Positions 18,663 to 27,621 of a stretch of DNA of 64,000 nt are shown here, piece after piece (positions within the stretch are counted from its first letter, which is position 1; each line of letters begins with the position of its first letter). The position numbers were made by a program, and so were the translations under genes. This DNA comes from Rhodopseudomonas pseudopalustris (GTDB lineage Bacteria > Pseudomonadota > Alphaproteobacteria > Rhizobiales > Xanthobacteraceae): contig NZ_FODT01000002.1 of NCBI RefSeq assembly GCF_900110435.1, positions 372,001 through 436,000 on the forward strand, given 5' to 3'. The notes beneath the pieces are model-generated. The model was not told where the DNA came from and searched no databases. It saw only the letters and a program-made list of their open reading frames with translations.

Positions 18663-19487
18663 ATGACCTATTCGACGATGATGGTGACCTTGTCTTGCGA
18701 TCATACGAATGCGTGTCAGCTCGGGATCGCCGCTGAACTCGCAGAACGGTTCGAAGCCCGGGTGATCGGCATCGCGGCCTCTGACATCAGTCCGCCACTC
18801 TACTTTACCTCCGGGGATCAGGCCGAGCGGCTGCTCGAGCACGGACTCGCTGCGATCCGGCAGCGCCTTGGCGAAGTGGAAGCCGAATTCCGGCAGGCGA
18901 TGGGCGGCCATGCGCGGGAGCTGCAATGGCGCTCGGCGATCGACCAGCCGGCTAAGTACATCGTGCAGCAGGCGCGCGCTGCGGACATCGTGATCAGCCG
19001 CGCCGCCGGGCCGCTGACCGACCCGTTTGCCTTGGCCGATCCGGCGGATCTGGTGATGCAGATCGGACGGCCGTTGCTGGTTGTCCCCGACGATAATTGT
19101 CGCGTCGATCTGTCGAGCGTGCTGGTGGCGTGGAAGGACAATCCGGAGGCACGCCGCGCGATCGTCAATGCGCTCCCGCTTCTGCGTCAAGCAAGCCACG
19201 TCACAGTGGTGGAGATCGTCGAACATGACGGCAGCCGCGCCGACGCGCTTGCCGGCGTTCACGATGTAGTCGACTGGCTGTCGCGCCATCATATTCACGC
19301 CACAGGCGAGGTGCCGGCGCCGGCCGGCGATGTCGCCAGGCAACTCGATACGGTCGCAACCCAGGTCCGCGCCGGAATTGTCGTCGCCGGTGCCTATGGG
19401 CACTCGCGATTCCGCGAATGGATCCTTGGCGGCGTCACCCAGCACCTGATCGAGCAGACCGCCCGCTGCGCCTTGCTGGCGCGCTGA
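18663..19487 (+). CDS. Universal stress protein (UspA family, tandem)
   Basis: Second tandem UspA-type protein, 274 residues from ATG 18663. The longer in-frame start at 18570 was rejected because a GGGGGAT ribosome-binding stretch directly precedes 18663 and the homologous fold begins there. The C-terminal nucleotide-binding signature GAYGHSRFREWILGGVTQHL is intact. It is divergent from the usp/CBS-BON pair and shares the FixK-like box at 18547. Confidence 0.86.
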   Translation: MTYSTMMVTLSCDHTNACQLGIAAELAERFEARVIGIAASDISPPLYFTSGDQAERLLEHGLAAIRQRLGEVEAEFRQAMGGHARELQWRSAIDQPAKYIVQQARAADIVISRAAGPLTDPFALADPADLVMQIGRPLLVVPDDNCRVDLSSVLVAWKDNPEARRAIVNALPLLRQASHVTVVEIVEHDGSRADALAGVHDVVDWLSRHHIHATGEVPAPAGDVARQLDTVATQVRAGIVVAGAYGHSRFREWILGGVTQHLIEQTARCALLAR

Positions 19488-19559
19488 TGCATGATCGTCC
19501 TGGAAATGGATCCCGGTCTTCGGGGAAAATCGCGCGACAAACATCAGCCGGGCTGTTGA

Positions 19560-19893
19560 TGACGTCCACTCGCTTCAGCACCAGGCGCTTGGCAATTTCA
19601 GCGCAGGCCAGATAACACACGACGATCGCGCCGAGCGCCAAGGCACCTCGACCCCGATCGACCATCCGAACACCGTCCGCAGCGGGCCGATCACCAGCGC
19701 GATGGCGACAGCCACCGATCGGCGCAGCGCCCACCGCGAGGAGCGCCTGTCGGATCGGCTGATGGAATGCGTTGTGGCCATAACGCAGCAACCGCTGCGC
19801 GGCCTCGCCGGAGGTCAGCCCCGTGCGCTGGCTGTTGGACTCAGCGAGCAGGGCATCGATCGATGACAGCCAGAACTGCGCTTGGTCTTTCAC
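19560..19893 (-). pseudogene. Remnant of a cation-transporting P-type ATPase
   Basis: Minus-strand fragments match the two ends of a Mg2+/Ca2+-type P-ATPase with everything between them lost. From a GTG at 19893, about 50 residues resemble the N-terminus (FWLSSIDALLAES, GLTSGEAAQRLLRYGHNAF). Directly afterwards come pieces typical of the last membrane helices (VAVAIALVIGPLRTVFGWS in another frame, then GAIVVCYLACAEIAKRLVLKR). The phosphorylation motif DKTGT, the ATP-binding domain and most helices are missing, and the last part needs frame changes. It cannot make a working pump. Confidence 0.75.
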
Positions 19894-19905
19894 GTGACCC
19901 CTGCA

Positions 19906-19919
19906 TTGATTGGCGTCAA
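19906..19919. promoter_or_regulatory. FixK/FNR box upstream of phaC and the ATPase remnant
   Basis: TTGATTGGCGTCAA is an exact match to the TTGAY-N4-RTCAA pattern bound by FixK and FNR proteins. It lies 13 bases before the start of the minus-strand ATPase remnant and about 226 bases before phaC on the plus strand. For phaC, a start of transcription near 19954 and a leader of about 185 bases would follow. Confidence 0.75.
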
Positions 19920-20138
19920 CGACGCCAAATCGCCGAATGGGATGCTCTCTCGCCGATCCGACGTGACGCTTCCTTAACCATCGGGCAAGCTGCGTTGCGT
20001 CGCTTGGATGCAGGACTGCGAGATGACGATTTCGCCATCCTATATGTGTATCGCAATGCCGTGCCGTGAATCCGCTCGACGATTTCGCAAGAGTCCCGAC
20101 CGTTTTCACGCCGAACTGGCCCGCACCGACATGAGGCG
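19920..20138 (+). other. phaC leader region
   Basis: About 220 bases without a convincing gene between the FixK box and phaC. A 44-codon open frame (ATG 20008 to stop 20142) overlaps the phaC start by an ATGA-type junction, but its composition (Arg- and Cys-rich) does not resemble a conserved protein. It may be only a leader. Confidence 0.3.
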
Positions 20139-21902
20139 ATGATGCTGCAAACGCCGTCAAACCCAATTGCCGTAGCGCCGCAAGCGCCGGTCAGGCATGT
20201 CGGGTCGACCGACAGCGACCGCTCGCTGCACGCCGCGCTGGCGCCGCTGACCGGCGGGCTGTCGCCGACCGCACTGTCGCTCGCTTATGCCGACTGGCTC
20301 TCGCATCTGTTTTGGGCGCCGGCGCGCCGGCTCGACCTCGCGCAGGATGCGCTGCGCGGCGCCGCGCAATTGGCGCAAGCCGCTGTCCATCCCGCGCCTC
20401 CGTGGTCGCTGATCACGCCGCAGCCGCAGGATCGACGCTTTGCCGGGCCGGAATGGCGGCAGCCGCCATTCAACCTCATGGCGCAGAGTTTTCTGCTCGC
20501 CGAGGAATGGTGGCGCGACGCCACCAACGGGATCCGCGGCGTGTCCCAGCAGAACGCGAAGATCGTCGAATTCGCCATGCGGCAGATGCTCGACGTGTTT
20601 GCGCCGTCGAACTTCGCGCTCACGAATCCCGAGGTGATCCGCCGCACTCTCACGTCCGAAGGCGGCAACGTCACCGCAGGCCTGCGGAATTGGTGGGAGG
20701 ATCTGCTGCAGACGATGTCGCACGACACCGACCTGAAGCACGATTTCGAGGTCGGGCGCGACGTCGCGGTGACGCCGGGCAAGGTGGTCTACAGCAACGA
20801 TCTGATCGAGCTGATCCAATATGCGCCCGCAACGGGGGAGGTTCGGCCGGAGCCGATCCTGATCGTGCCGGCCTGGATCATGAAGTACTACATTCTCGAT
20901 TTGTCGCCGCACAACTCATTGGTGAAGTACCTCACCGAACAGGGCTTCACCGTCTTCATGGTCTCGTGGCGCAATCCGACGGCGAAACACCGGGATCTCA
21001 CGCTGGAGGACTATCGCCGGCTCGGCGTGATGGCTGCGATCGAGACCATCCGTGCGATCGTCCCGCACCAGCCGATCCACGCGGTCGGCTATTGCCTCGG
21101 CGGCACATTGCTGTCGATCGCGGCGGCGGCGATGTCGCGCGATGGCGACGATCGGCTGCGATCGATCACGCTGTTCGCGGCCCAGACCGACTTCACCGAA
21201 GCCGGCGAGTTAACTCTGTTCATCAATGAAAGCCAGGTGGCTTTTCTCGAGGACATGATGTGGAAGCGCGGGGTGCTCGACACCACGCAGATGGCCGGCG
21301 CTTTCCAGATCTTACGCTCCAACGATCTGGTCTGGTCGCGGATGGTGCGCGACTATCTGATGGGAGAGCGGTCCGAGCCGAACGATCTGATGGCGTGGAA
21401 TGCCGACGCCACCCGGATGCCGTATCGGATGCATTCCGAATATCTGCGCAAGCTGTTCCTCGACAACGACCTTGCCGAGGGGCGCTACACCGTCGACGAC
21501 AGGGCGATCGCGCTGTCGGACATTCACACTCCGATGTTCGTGGTCGGCACGCTGCGCGACCACGTGGCGCCGTGGCGCTCCACCTTCAAGATCCATCTGC
21601 TGGCCGACGCCGAGATCACCTTCTGCCTGACCGGCGGCGGCCACAATGCCGGCATCGTCTCGCCGCCGTCGCCGAAAGCGCACGGCTATCAGGTGATGAT
21701 GAAGGAGGCTGATGGTCCCTATATCGGCCCGGACGATTGGATCAAGGAGGCGCCGCACGCCGAAGGATCGTGGTGGACCGAATGGGTGCACTGGCTCGAG
21801 GCACGATCTGGCCAGCCGGTGCCGCCGCCGCGGATCGGGCTTTCGGATACGAACGCCGCCGAGCTGCCGGATGCCCCCGGCCATTACGTGCTGCAGGCCT
21901 GA
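20139..21902 (+). CDS. phaC: Poly(3-hydroxyalkanoate) synthase, class I
   Basis: Polymerises (R)-3-hydroxyacyl-CoA into storage polyester on granules. It has 587 residues, normal for class I. The lipase-like box GYCLGG holds the nucleophile C319; the catalytic Asp is in RDHVAPW and the His in GGGHNAGIVSPP. GAGG at 20133 serves as ribosome-binding site; ATG 20142 is an equally good start. The gene overlaps the convergent phosphotransferase gene by 19 bases. An exact FixK/FNR box upstream suggests low-oxygen control, and a 3-hydroxybutyrate dehydrogenase for the breakdown product lies at 60534. Confidence 0.95.
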   Translation: MMLQTPSNPIAVAPQAPVRHVGSTDSDRSLHAALAPLTGGLSPTALSLAYADWLSHLFWAPARRLDLAQDALRGAAQLAQAAVHPAPPWSLITPQPQDRRFAGPEWRQPPFNLMAQSFLLAEEWWRDATNGIRGVSQQNAKIVEFAMRQMLDVFAPSNFALTNPEVIRRTLTSEGGNVTAGLRNWWEDLLQTMSHDTDLKHDFEVGRDVAVTPGKVVYSNDLIELIQYAPATGEVRPEPILIVPAWIMKYYILDLSPHNSLVKYLTEQGFTVFMVSWRNPTAKHRDLTLEDYRRLGVMAAIETIRAIVPHQPIHAVGYCLGGTLLSIAAAAMSRDGDDRLRSITLFAAQTDFTEAGELTLFINESQVAFLEDMMWKRGVLDTTQMAGAFQILRSNDLVWSRMVRDYLMGERSEPNDLMAWNADATRMPYRMHSEYLRKLFLDNDLAEGRYTVDDRAIALSDIHTPMFVVGTLRDHVAPWRSTFKIHLLADAEITFCLTGGGHNAGIVSPPSPKAHGYQVMMKEADGPYIGPDDWIKEAPHAEGSWWTEWVHWLEARSGQPVPPPRIGLSDTNAAELPDAPGHYVLQA

Positions 21903-23449
21903 ACGTCGAGCTTCAGCGCCGTCACGGCGCGCGCCAGCGTCTGGCCAGGCCCGCCGGAGGCGTCAATCGCGGCCCAGCCGATCTCGCCTTGCTCATAATC
22001 CTGCTGCTGTCGGACAATTTCCGGCGTCGCGTCCGACGCATCGCCGACGCGGTGGCCGACGCGATCCAGCCGGGTCTTCAGATCGGCGACCAGAAACAGA
22101 CCCGCGAACGCGGACCTTGTCTGCGCCGCGATGGCTTCGATCGCCTGCCGCTCCTCGCCTTTCGAGAACACCGCATCGACGATCACCGAATGACCTTGCT
22201 TCAGAATATGCCCGGCCCGTTCGCCGAGGTTGCGATAGACCTGCGCCGTCACCTCAGCTGAATAGGCGGTATCGGGCAGCCGTTCGGTCTCGTCGACGCC
22301 GAACAGCCGCTTGCGCGCGACGTCGGAGCGCAGCACCACCGCGCCCGGAAGCGGCGAGATGTGGCCGGCGAGCGCGCGGGCCAGCACCGACTTTCCGGTG
22401 CCGGACAGCCCGCCCACGGCGATCAGCCGGGGCGGCGGCGGCGCGATCAGGCGCGCGGCGAGGACGAAATAGGCCTCCGCGGTCTGTCGGTGGCTACGCT
22501 TCGTCACAGCATCGCCGGCGGGCCGCGCCAGCATCACCTTGGCGCGGATCGCGGCGCGCAATGACAGCAGCAGAGGCAACAGGCCGAGCGCGTCGCCGTT
22601 CGGCGCGCGCGTCACCGCAAGATAACGGTTCAGCAGGTCGGCGGCGGCCTCGCAGCGGCCGTAATGGATGAAATCCATCAACGCGAAGGCGAGGTCGTAC
22701 AGCACGTCGACCGACGCGAATGCCGGATCGAATTCAATCGCGTCGAACAGCACCGGTGCGTCGTCGATCAGCACGATATTGGCGAGATGCAGATCGCCGT
22801 GGCACCAGCGCACGAAGCTCTGTCCACCGCGCCATTCGAGCAACCCACGCGTGCGTTCGAATTCGGCGCGGGTGGCGCGATCGAGCGCCGCGACCGCGTC
22901 GGCCGGAAAGCCGCCGGCTTCGAACGCTGCGGCATTGTCGGCGATGATCGGGACGATGGATGCGATCCAGGGGGCAGCGGCGGCTTCCGGCGCCGCGCGA
23001 TGCGACGCGGCAATTACATCGGCAATGGCGACGACAAGGGCGGGATCGAGCGGACCGGCGGCTGCGAGATGGTCGATCGTGCGCCTTTCGTCGAAGCGCT
23101 GCATCTCGACCGCCCACTCGATCGGCTCGCCGTCGCCGCCGATCCGCAGCGTGCCGTCCGCAGCGCGGGTGATCGGCAACACCTGGCGATAGATCTGCGG
23201 CGCGAATCGACGGTTGACCTGGAGTTCCTGCTCGCAGGCCGCCTTGCGCTGCACCAGCGTCGAATAGTCGAGAAACGGGAAACGCACCGCGCGTTTGATC
23301 TTCAGCACGCGATCACCGGTGAGAAACACCGCCGCGCCGTGCGTGTCGATTTGCGTGACGGGCGCGCCGCCATGCGTCGCCGGATCGGCGACAAACCGGA
23401 ACACTTCTTCCTGCCGCGCCCGGTCTGATGCTGTGATCGGCTCTGCCAT
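21884..23449 (-). CDS. Aminoglycoside-phosphotransferase-like kinase fused to P-loop ATPase
   Basis: Two-domain protein of 521 residues from ATG 23449; the frame extends to 23533 but the extension would lie at or before the transcription start predicted from the FNR box at 23558. The N-terminal half is an APH/choline-kinase fold with the catalytic loop CHGDLHLANI (about 230) and DAIEFDPAF metal-binding Asp. The C-terminal half is an AAA-type kinase domain with Walker A GGLSGTGKS (about 347). Such fusions are widespread in proteobacteria, sometimes in low-oxygen regulons; the substrate is unknown and antibiotic resistance should not be assumed. Confidence 0.85.
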   Translation of the reverse strand: MAEPITASDRARQEEVFRFVADPATHGGAPVTQIDTHGAAVFLTGDRVLKIKRAVRFPFLDYSTLVQRKAACEQELQVNRRFAPQIYRQVLPITRAADGTLRIGGDGEPIEWAVEMQRFDERRTIDHLAAAGPLDPALVVAIADVIAASHRAAPEAAAAPWIASIVPIIADNAAAFEAGGFPADAVAALDRATRAEFERTRGLLEWRGGQSFVRWCHGDLHLANIVLIDDAPVLFDAIEFDPAFASVDVLYDLAFALMDFIHYGRCEAAADLLNRYLAVTRAPNGDALGLLPLLLSLRAAIRAKVMLARPAGDAVTKRSHRQTAEAYFVLAARLIAPPPPRLIAVGGLSGTGKSVLARALAGHISPLPGAVVLRSDVARKRLFGVDETERLPDTAYSAEVTAQVYRNLGERAGHILKQGHSVIVDAVFSKGEERQAIEAIAAQTRSAFAGLFLVADLKTRLDRVGHRVGDASDATPEIVRQQQDYEQGEIGWAAIDASGGPGQTLARAVTALKLDVQACST

Positions 23450-23557
23450 GATGCTACTTCGGAACTTGCGACCTGTCCGGAAATGGATCAGCGCCGCAGG
23501 CCGACGTGCCGAGCATAATTGCACGGATAACAAGACGCCCGGGAAAACGGCGCCGGA

Positions 23558-23571
23558 TTGACCTTGATCAA
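23558..23571. promoter_or_regulatory. FixK/FNR box between phosphotransferase and CBS genes
   Basis: TTGACCTTGATCAA is an exact TTGAY-N4-RTCAA site. A centre at -41 would put transcription starts near 23523 on the minus strand and 23606 on the plus strand. Both fit the chosen start codons (23449 and 23676) and argue against the longer upstream starts. Confidence 0.8.
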
Positions 23572-23675
23572 TTCAATTCCGCAAAGCTGCGGTCAATTTG
23601 CCCGAAACGGCGATTATCAGGTGTCTCAATACACTTTGTACGCCATCGACTGCAGTTCGACTGATTGGAATTAGC

Positions 23676-24104
23676 TTGTACAAGTTTCTCGAGGCAATCG
23701 TTGCCGACCACATGACGCGTCCGGTGAAATCCGTGTCGCGGGAAATGACGATGCGCGAGCTGGAGGACCAGTTCGAGCGCGACGATTACAACGCCTATCC
23801 GGTGTTGGAAGATTCACGCGCGATCGGGCTGGTGACGAAGTACGATTTTCTCAATTGCTTCGCCTTTCACCCGACCCAGATGCTGCCGCATTATGACGAC
23901 CTGATGAACCGCACCGTCGGCGACATCATGACGCCCGACTTCATCTATGTTCATGCCGACACCAAGCTGACGCGGGTGCTGCAATTGATGGTCGAGCACC
24001 AGACCCGTAGCATCCCGGTGCTCGATGCCGACCGCAAGCTGGAAGGCATCATCTCGCGCGAGGACGTGATCAAGGCTCTCGCGAGTTTCACCAAGGTAAA
24101 ATGA
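23676..24104 (+). CDS. CBS-pair domain protein
   Basis: Small cytoplasmic protein made only of two CBS motifs (142 residues), MTRPVKSVSREMTMREL and MTPDFIYVHADTKLTRVLQLMVE. The start is taken as TTG 23676 with GGAA eight bases before it. The longer frame from ATG 23598 would begin before the transcription start predicted from the FNR box. ATG 23712 is the other candidate. It likely senses adenine nucleotides for an unknown partner; pairing with the phosphotransferase gene through a shared box suggests a low-oxygen role. Confidence 0.82.
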   Translation: MYKFLEAIVADHMTRPVKSVSREMTMRELEDQFERDDYNAYPVLEDSRAIGLVTKYDFLNCFAFHPTQMLPHYDDLMNRTVGDIMTPDFIYVHADTKLTRVLQLMVEHQTRSIPVLDADRKLEGIISREDVIKALASFTKVK

Positions 24105-24235
24105 CAGCCGCGCGGCGCTGGGCCGCGGTAGCGAAAATTGGAAACGCCGGGGCATTTGTAATACACAGGTTGCGGGCAGCCCCGGAATCGCGCAACGGCT
24201 GATATCGGCCTCCGGCTGCCCGGTGCCGAGGTGGG

Positions 24236-26959
24236 ATGTCGACTTATCGATTGAGCAATCTCCTGTCGCCTGCCGCGGTGGCGGTGATCGGCGCAAGCCC
24301 GCGGCCAGCATCGCTCGGCCGCGCCGTGCTCGACAATCTGCGTAACGCCGGCTTCAAGGGCGAGATCGGCGTCGTTAACCCGCGCTATCCGGAGATTGGC
24401 GGCTTCAAGACGGTTCGCGCGCTGGCCGAGCTTTCGTTCGTACCGGATCTGATCGTCATCACCGCGCCTTCGCGGACGGTAGCTAAGATCGTCGCCGAAG
24501 CCGGCGAACGCGGCGTCGCCGGGGCGATCATCATCAGCGCCGAGATGGGTCGTGGCAAAGGCTCTTACGCCGAGGCCGCCAATCGCGCCGCGCGCAAATC
24601 GGGAATACGACTGATCGGCCCGAATTGCCTTGGCATCATGGTGCCGAGTTCCAACCTCAACGCCAGCTTCGCCGCGCATATGCCGCGGCGGGGCAATCTG
24701 GCGCTGATTTCGCAGTCCGGCGCGATCGCGGCCGGTATGGTCGACTGGGCCGCCGTCAAGAACATCGGTTTCTCGGGGATCGTGTCGATCGGCGATCAGC
24801 TCGACGTCGACATCGCCGATATGCTCGACTTCTACGCTGCCGACATCGAGACCCGCGCGATCCTTCTGTACATCGAGGCGGTGACCGACGCCCGCAAGTT
24901 CATGTCGGCGGCGCGCGCCGCCGCGCGGGTGAAGCCGGTGGTGGTGGTCAAATCGGGACGGATGGCGCACGGCGCCATGGCGGCCGAGACGCACACCGGC
25001 GCGCTCGCCGGCGCCGACGCCGTATACGGCGCTGCATTCCGCCGCGCCGGCATGTTGCGGGTGTTCGATCTGCGCGAATTGTTCGATTGCGCCGAAACCC
25101 TTGGCCGGGTCAGCGCCCCGCGCGGTAAGCGCGTGGCGATCCTGACCAATGGCGGCGGTATCGGCGTTCTCGCCGTCGATCGGCTGGCAGAACTCGGCGG
25201 CATCCCGGCGACGCTCTCGAAAGACATCTGCGACAAGCTCGACGCCGTTCTGCCGCCGAGCTGGTCGGGCTCGAATCCGATCGACATCACCGGCGATGCC
25301 GATGCCGAACGCTATGCGGCATCCCTGGAGGTGTTGCTCGCCGATCCGGACAACGACGCCATCCTGGTGATGAATGTGCAGACCGCGATGACGTCGTCGG
25401 CCGAGATCGCCAAGGCGGTGATCCGGGTGGTCGGTGAGGAACGGGTTCGCCGCTCCTTCTTCAAACCGGTGTTCGCGGTCTGGGTGGGCGCTGACGACAC
25501 CGTGACCAAGGCTTTCGACGCAGCATCGATTCCGAACTATCTCACCGAAGACGACGCGGTCCGCAGCATCATCAATCTGGTGCGCTATCGCGAAGCCGCG
25601 CAGCTCTTGACCGAGGTGCCGCCGAGCCTGCCGAAGGAGTTCGATCCGGACACCGAGGCCGCGCGGTTGGTGATCGAGAAGGCGTTGCGGGAGGGGCGCT
25701 CCTGGCTCGATCCGATCGAAGTCGGTGCGCTGTTCGCCGCGTATCAGATCCCGATGGTCCCGACGCTGGCTGCGGCCGATGCCGACGAGGCGGTGGCGTG
25801 GGCCGAGCCGTTTCTGGCGCAGGGCGTGACGGTGGTGGTCAAGGTGATGTCGCGTGACATCACCCACAAATCCGACGTCGGCGGTGTGGTGCTCAACCTC
25901 ACCAGCGCCGATGCGGTGCGCACCGCCGTCGGCGAAATTCTCGCCCGCGCCGCAAAGCTGCGGCCGAAAGCGCGGCTCGAGGGCGTGATCGTGCAGCCGA
26001 TGATCATACGTCGCAAGTCGCGCGAGCTGACGGTCGGCATCGCCGACGATCCGACCTTCGGACCGGTGATCGCGTTCGGCCATGGCGGCACCGGCGTCGA
26101 AATGATCGACGACCGTGCCCTGGCGCTGCCGCCGCTCGATCTGCCGCTCGCCGATTCGCTGATCGCGCGCACCCGGGTATCGAAGCTGCTACAGGCCTAT
26201 CGTGACGTGCCGGCGGTGAAGGACGGCGCCGTTGCGCTGACGCTCGTCAAGCTGTCTCAGATAGCGGCGGACTTTCCGGAGATCCACGAACTCGACATCA
26301 ACCCGCTGCTCGCCGACGAGGGCGGCGTGGTGGCGATCGACGCCCGCGTCCTCGTGCGGAAAGCCGAGCGCAAATTTGCAGGGCTCGGCAACAGCACCTT
26401 CGCGGTGAAGCCGTATCCATCGGAATGGCAGCGGCATCTGGTCGTGAAAGACGGCTGGCGCGTGCTGGCGCGTCCGCTCCGGCCCGACGACGAGCCGGCG
26501 ATCCACGAATTCCTCAAGCACGTGACACCCGAGGATCTGCGGCTGCGATTCTTCGCGGCGATGAAGGAGTTCAGCCACGCCTTCATCGCGCGGCTGACCC
26601 AGATCGACTATGCCCGCGCGATGGCGTTCGTCGCGATCGACGAGGCGACCGGCGAAACTCTCGGCGTGGTGCGGATTCACTCGGACTCGATCTACGAAAG
26701 CGGCGAATACGCCATCCTGCTGCGCTCCGACCTCAAGGGCAAAGGCCTCGGTTGGGCCCTGATGAAGCTGATCATCGAATATGCGCGCGCCGAAGGGCTG
26801 AAATTCGTTTGCGGTCAGGTGCTCCGCGAGAACGCCGCGATGCTCGGAATGTGCCGTCAGCTCGGTTTCGAGGCGAAGACCGATTACTCCGAACCGGACA
26901 TCCTCAACGTGACGCTGCCGCTGACCGACGAGTCGGCTCGCGCCGCCGCCAAATCTTGA
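24236..26959 (+). CDS. Acyl-CoA synthetase (NDP-forming) domain fused to GNAT acetyltransferase (Pat-like)
   Basis: A 907-residue protein. In order: CoA-binding domain (about 8-130, VIGASPRPASLGRAVL), succinyl-CoA-ligase-like domains (about 150-460), ATP-grasp (about 490-710), then a GNAT domain (about 735-895, acetyl-CoA loop RSDLKGKGLGWAL). This layout matches Pat/PatZ lysine acetyltransferases that silence acyl-CoA synthetases. H253 in ETHTGALAG occupies the catalytic His position of ADP-forming acetyl-CoA synthetases, so ligase activity cannot be excluded. It starts 131 bases after the CBS gene on the same strand and may be read from the same FNR box. Confidence 0.88.
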   Translation: MSTYRLSNLLSPAAVAVIGASPRPASLGRAVLDNLRNAGFKGEIGVVNPRYPEIGGFKTVRALAELSFVPDLIVITAPSRTVAKIVAEAGERGVAGAIIISAEMGRGKGSYAEAANRAARKSGIRLIGPNCLGIMVPSSNLNASFAAHMPRRGNLALISQSGAIAAGMVDWAAVKNIGFSGIVSIGDQLDVDIADMLDFYAADIETRAILLYIEAVTDARKFMSAARAAARVKPVVVVKSGRMAHGAMAAETHTGALAGADAVYGAAFRRAGMLRVFDLRELFDCAETLGRVSAPRGKRVAILTNGGGIGVLAVDRLAELGGIPATLSKDICDKLDAVLPPSWSGSNPIDITGDADAERYAASLEVLLADPDNDAILVMNVQTAMTSSAEIAKAVIRVVGEERVRRSFFKPVFAVWVGADDTVTKAFDAASIPNYLTEDDAVRSIINLVRYREAAQLLTEVPPSLPKEFDPDTEAARLVIEKALREGRSWLDPIEVGALFAAYQIPMVPTLAAADADEAVAWAEPFLAQGVTVVVKVMSRDITHKSDVGGVVLNLTSADAVRTAVGEILARAAKLRPKARLEGVIVQPMIIRRKSRELTVGIADDPTFGPVIAFGHGGTGVEMIDDRALALPPLDLPLADSLIARTRVSKLLQAYRDVPAVKDGAVALTLVKLSQIAADFPEIHELDINPLLADEGGVVAIDARVLVRKAERKFAGLGNSTFAVKPYPSEWQRHLVVKDGWRVLARPLRPDDEPAIHEFLKHVTPEDLRLRFFAAMKEFSHAFIARLTQIDYARAMAFVAIDEATGETLGVVRIHSDSIYESGEYAILLRSDLKGKGLGWALMKLIIEYARAEGLKFVCGQVLRENAAMLGMCRQLGFEAKTDYSEPDILNVTLPLTDESARAAAKS

Positions 26960-27032
26960 ACATCAAGAGGCTTGAATATCTCGGAACGCGCCGCCGGCGC
27001 CGCGTGATGCTTGCTCGATCGACGGGAAAGAC

Positions 27033-27443
27033 CTATAGCCGGCTCACCGCCACGACGCGGAAAGTATGCATGTCGCCTTCCTCGCGAATCGAGACGTATT
27101 CGCCCTGCACGAAGCGTTCGTCGCCGAAGTGGTAGCCTGCCTCATCCGGGATGTTGGCGGCAGCGTCGTACTGAAACGCCCAAGAGCCGCCGGGACGATG
27201 AACCAAATGGCCGAGACTGTCCGGTTGCTGCGGACGCTGCCGCGCCACGCGGCAGGCCTCGCGATGCTTCTTCCAGGTTTCGGCGTCGATCCGGTCGTTC
27301 TCGTCGAGCGGCGCTACGATCACGTAAGCGATCCGCGATTCGCCTTCCGGATGTCCGGGCTCGCGCGCAAGCTCGAGCCGGATTTGGCGGAAGCGCGCGG
27401 GCAACGAAGAGTTGAGGATGGCGGACGGAGAGCCCTTGGTCAT
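27033..27443 (-). CDS. Hypothetical protein, FixK-box associated
   Basis: A 136-residue protein I cannot place in a family. It is charged and probably cytoplasmic, with a C-terminal part (YHFGDERFVQGEYVSIREEGDMHTFRVVAV) that looks like a small beta fold. The start MTKGSPSAIL at 27443 is supported by AGGA eight bases before it and by the exact FixK/FNR box at 27502, which predicts transcription from about 27467. The upstream extension of the frame overlaps that box and was rejected. It is divergent from the Mla-type operon. Confidence 0.65.
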   Translation of the reverse strand: MTKGSPSAILNSSLPARFRQIRLELAREPGHPEGESRIAYVIVAPLDENDRIDAETWKKHREACRVARQRPQQPDSLGHLVHRPGGSWAFQYDAAANIPDEAGYHFGDERFVQGEYVSIREEGDMHTFRVVAVSRL

Positions 27444-27501
27444 TGGATCGATCCTATCATCGCTGCAGGGACAAAGCTTACGCAGCGCCGGGGCGCGATA
27501 A

Positions 27502-27515
27502 TTGATTTGCATCAA
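27502..27515. promoter_or_regulatory. FixK/FNR box upstream of the Mla-type operon
   Basis: TTGATTTGCATCAA is an exact, almost fully symmetrical FNR/FixK site. Assuming a centre at -41, predicted starts are near 27467 (minus, 24 bases before the hypothetical gene) and 27550 (plus, about 70 bases before the permease GTG). Confidence 0.82.
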
Positions 27516-27621
27516 TCGCATCCCGCGACGCAAGCTGTCGGCTCGAGGGTGCCGCTCCGGCGGCTCGCGAATCGCAAACGGAGCATCGGATGGCGGCATT
27601 GAAGGCCGGGCAGGAGCGGCA

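Noticed and set aside
20008-20142. 44-codon upstream open frame overlapping the phaC start
   Set aside because: No protein-like composition or conserved motif; coupling by an overlapping stop/start is possible but not enough to call a gene.
23951-26083. 710-residue minus-strand open frame opposite the Pat-like gene
   Set aside because: Composition (RRG, HRD, RAG strings) is typical of the reverse frame in high-GC DNA; the plus-strand gene has full domain structure.
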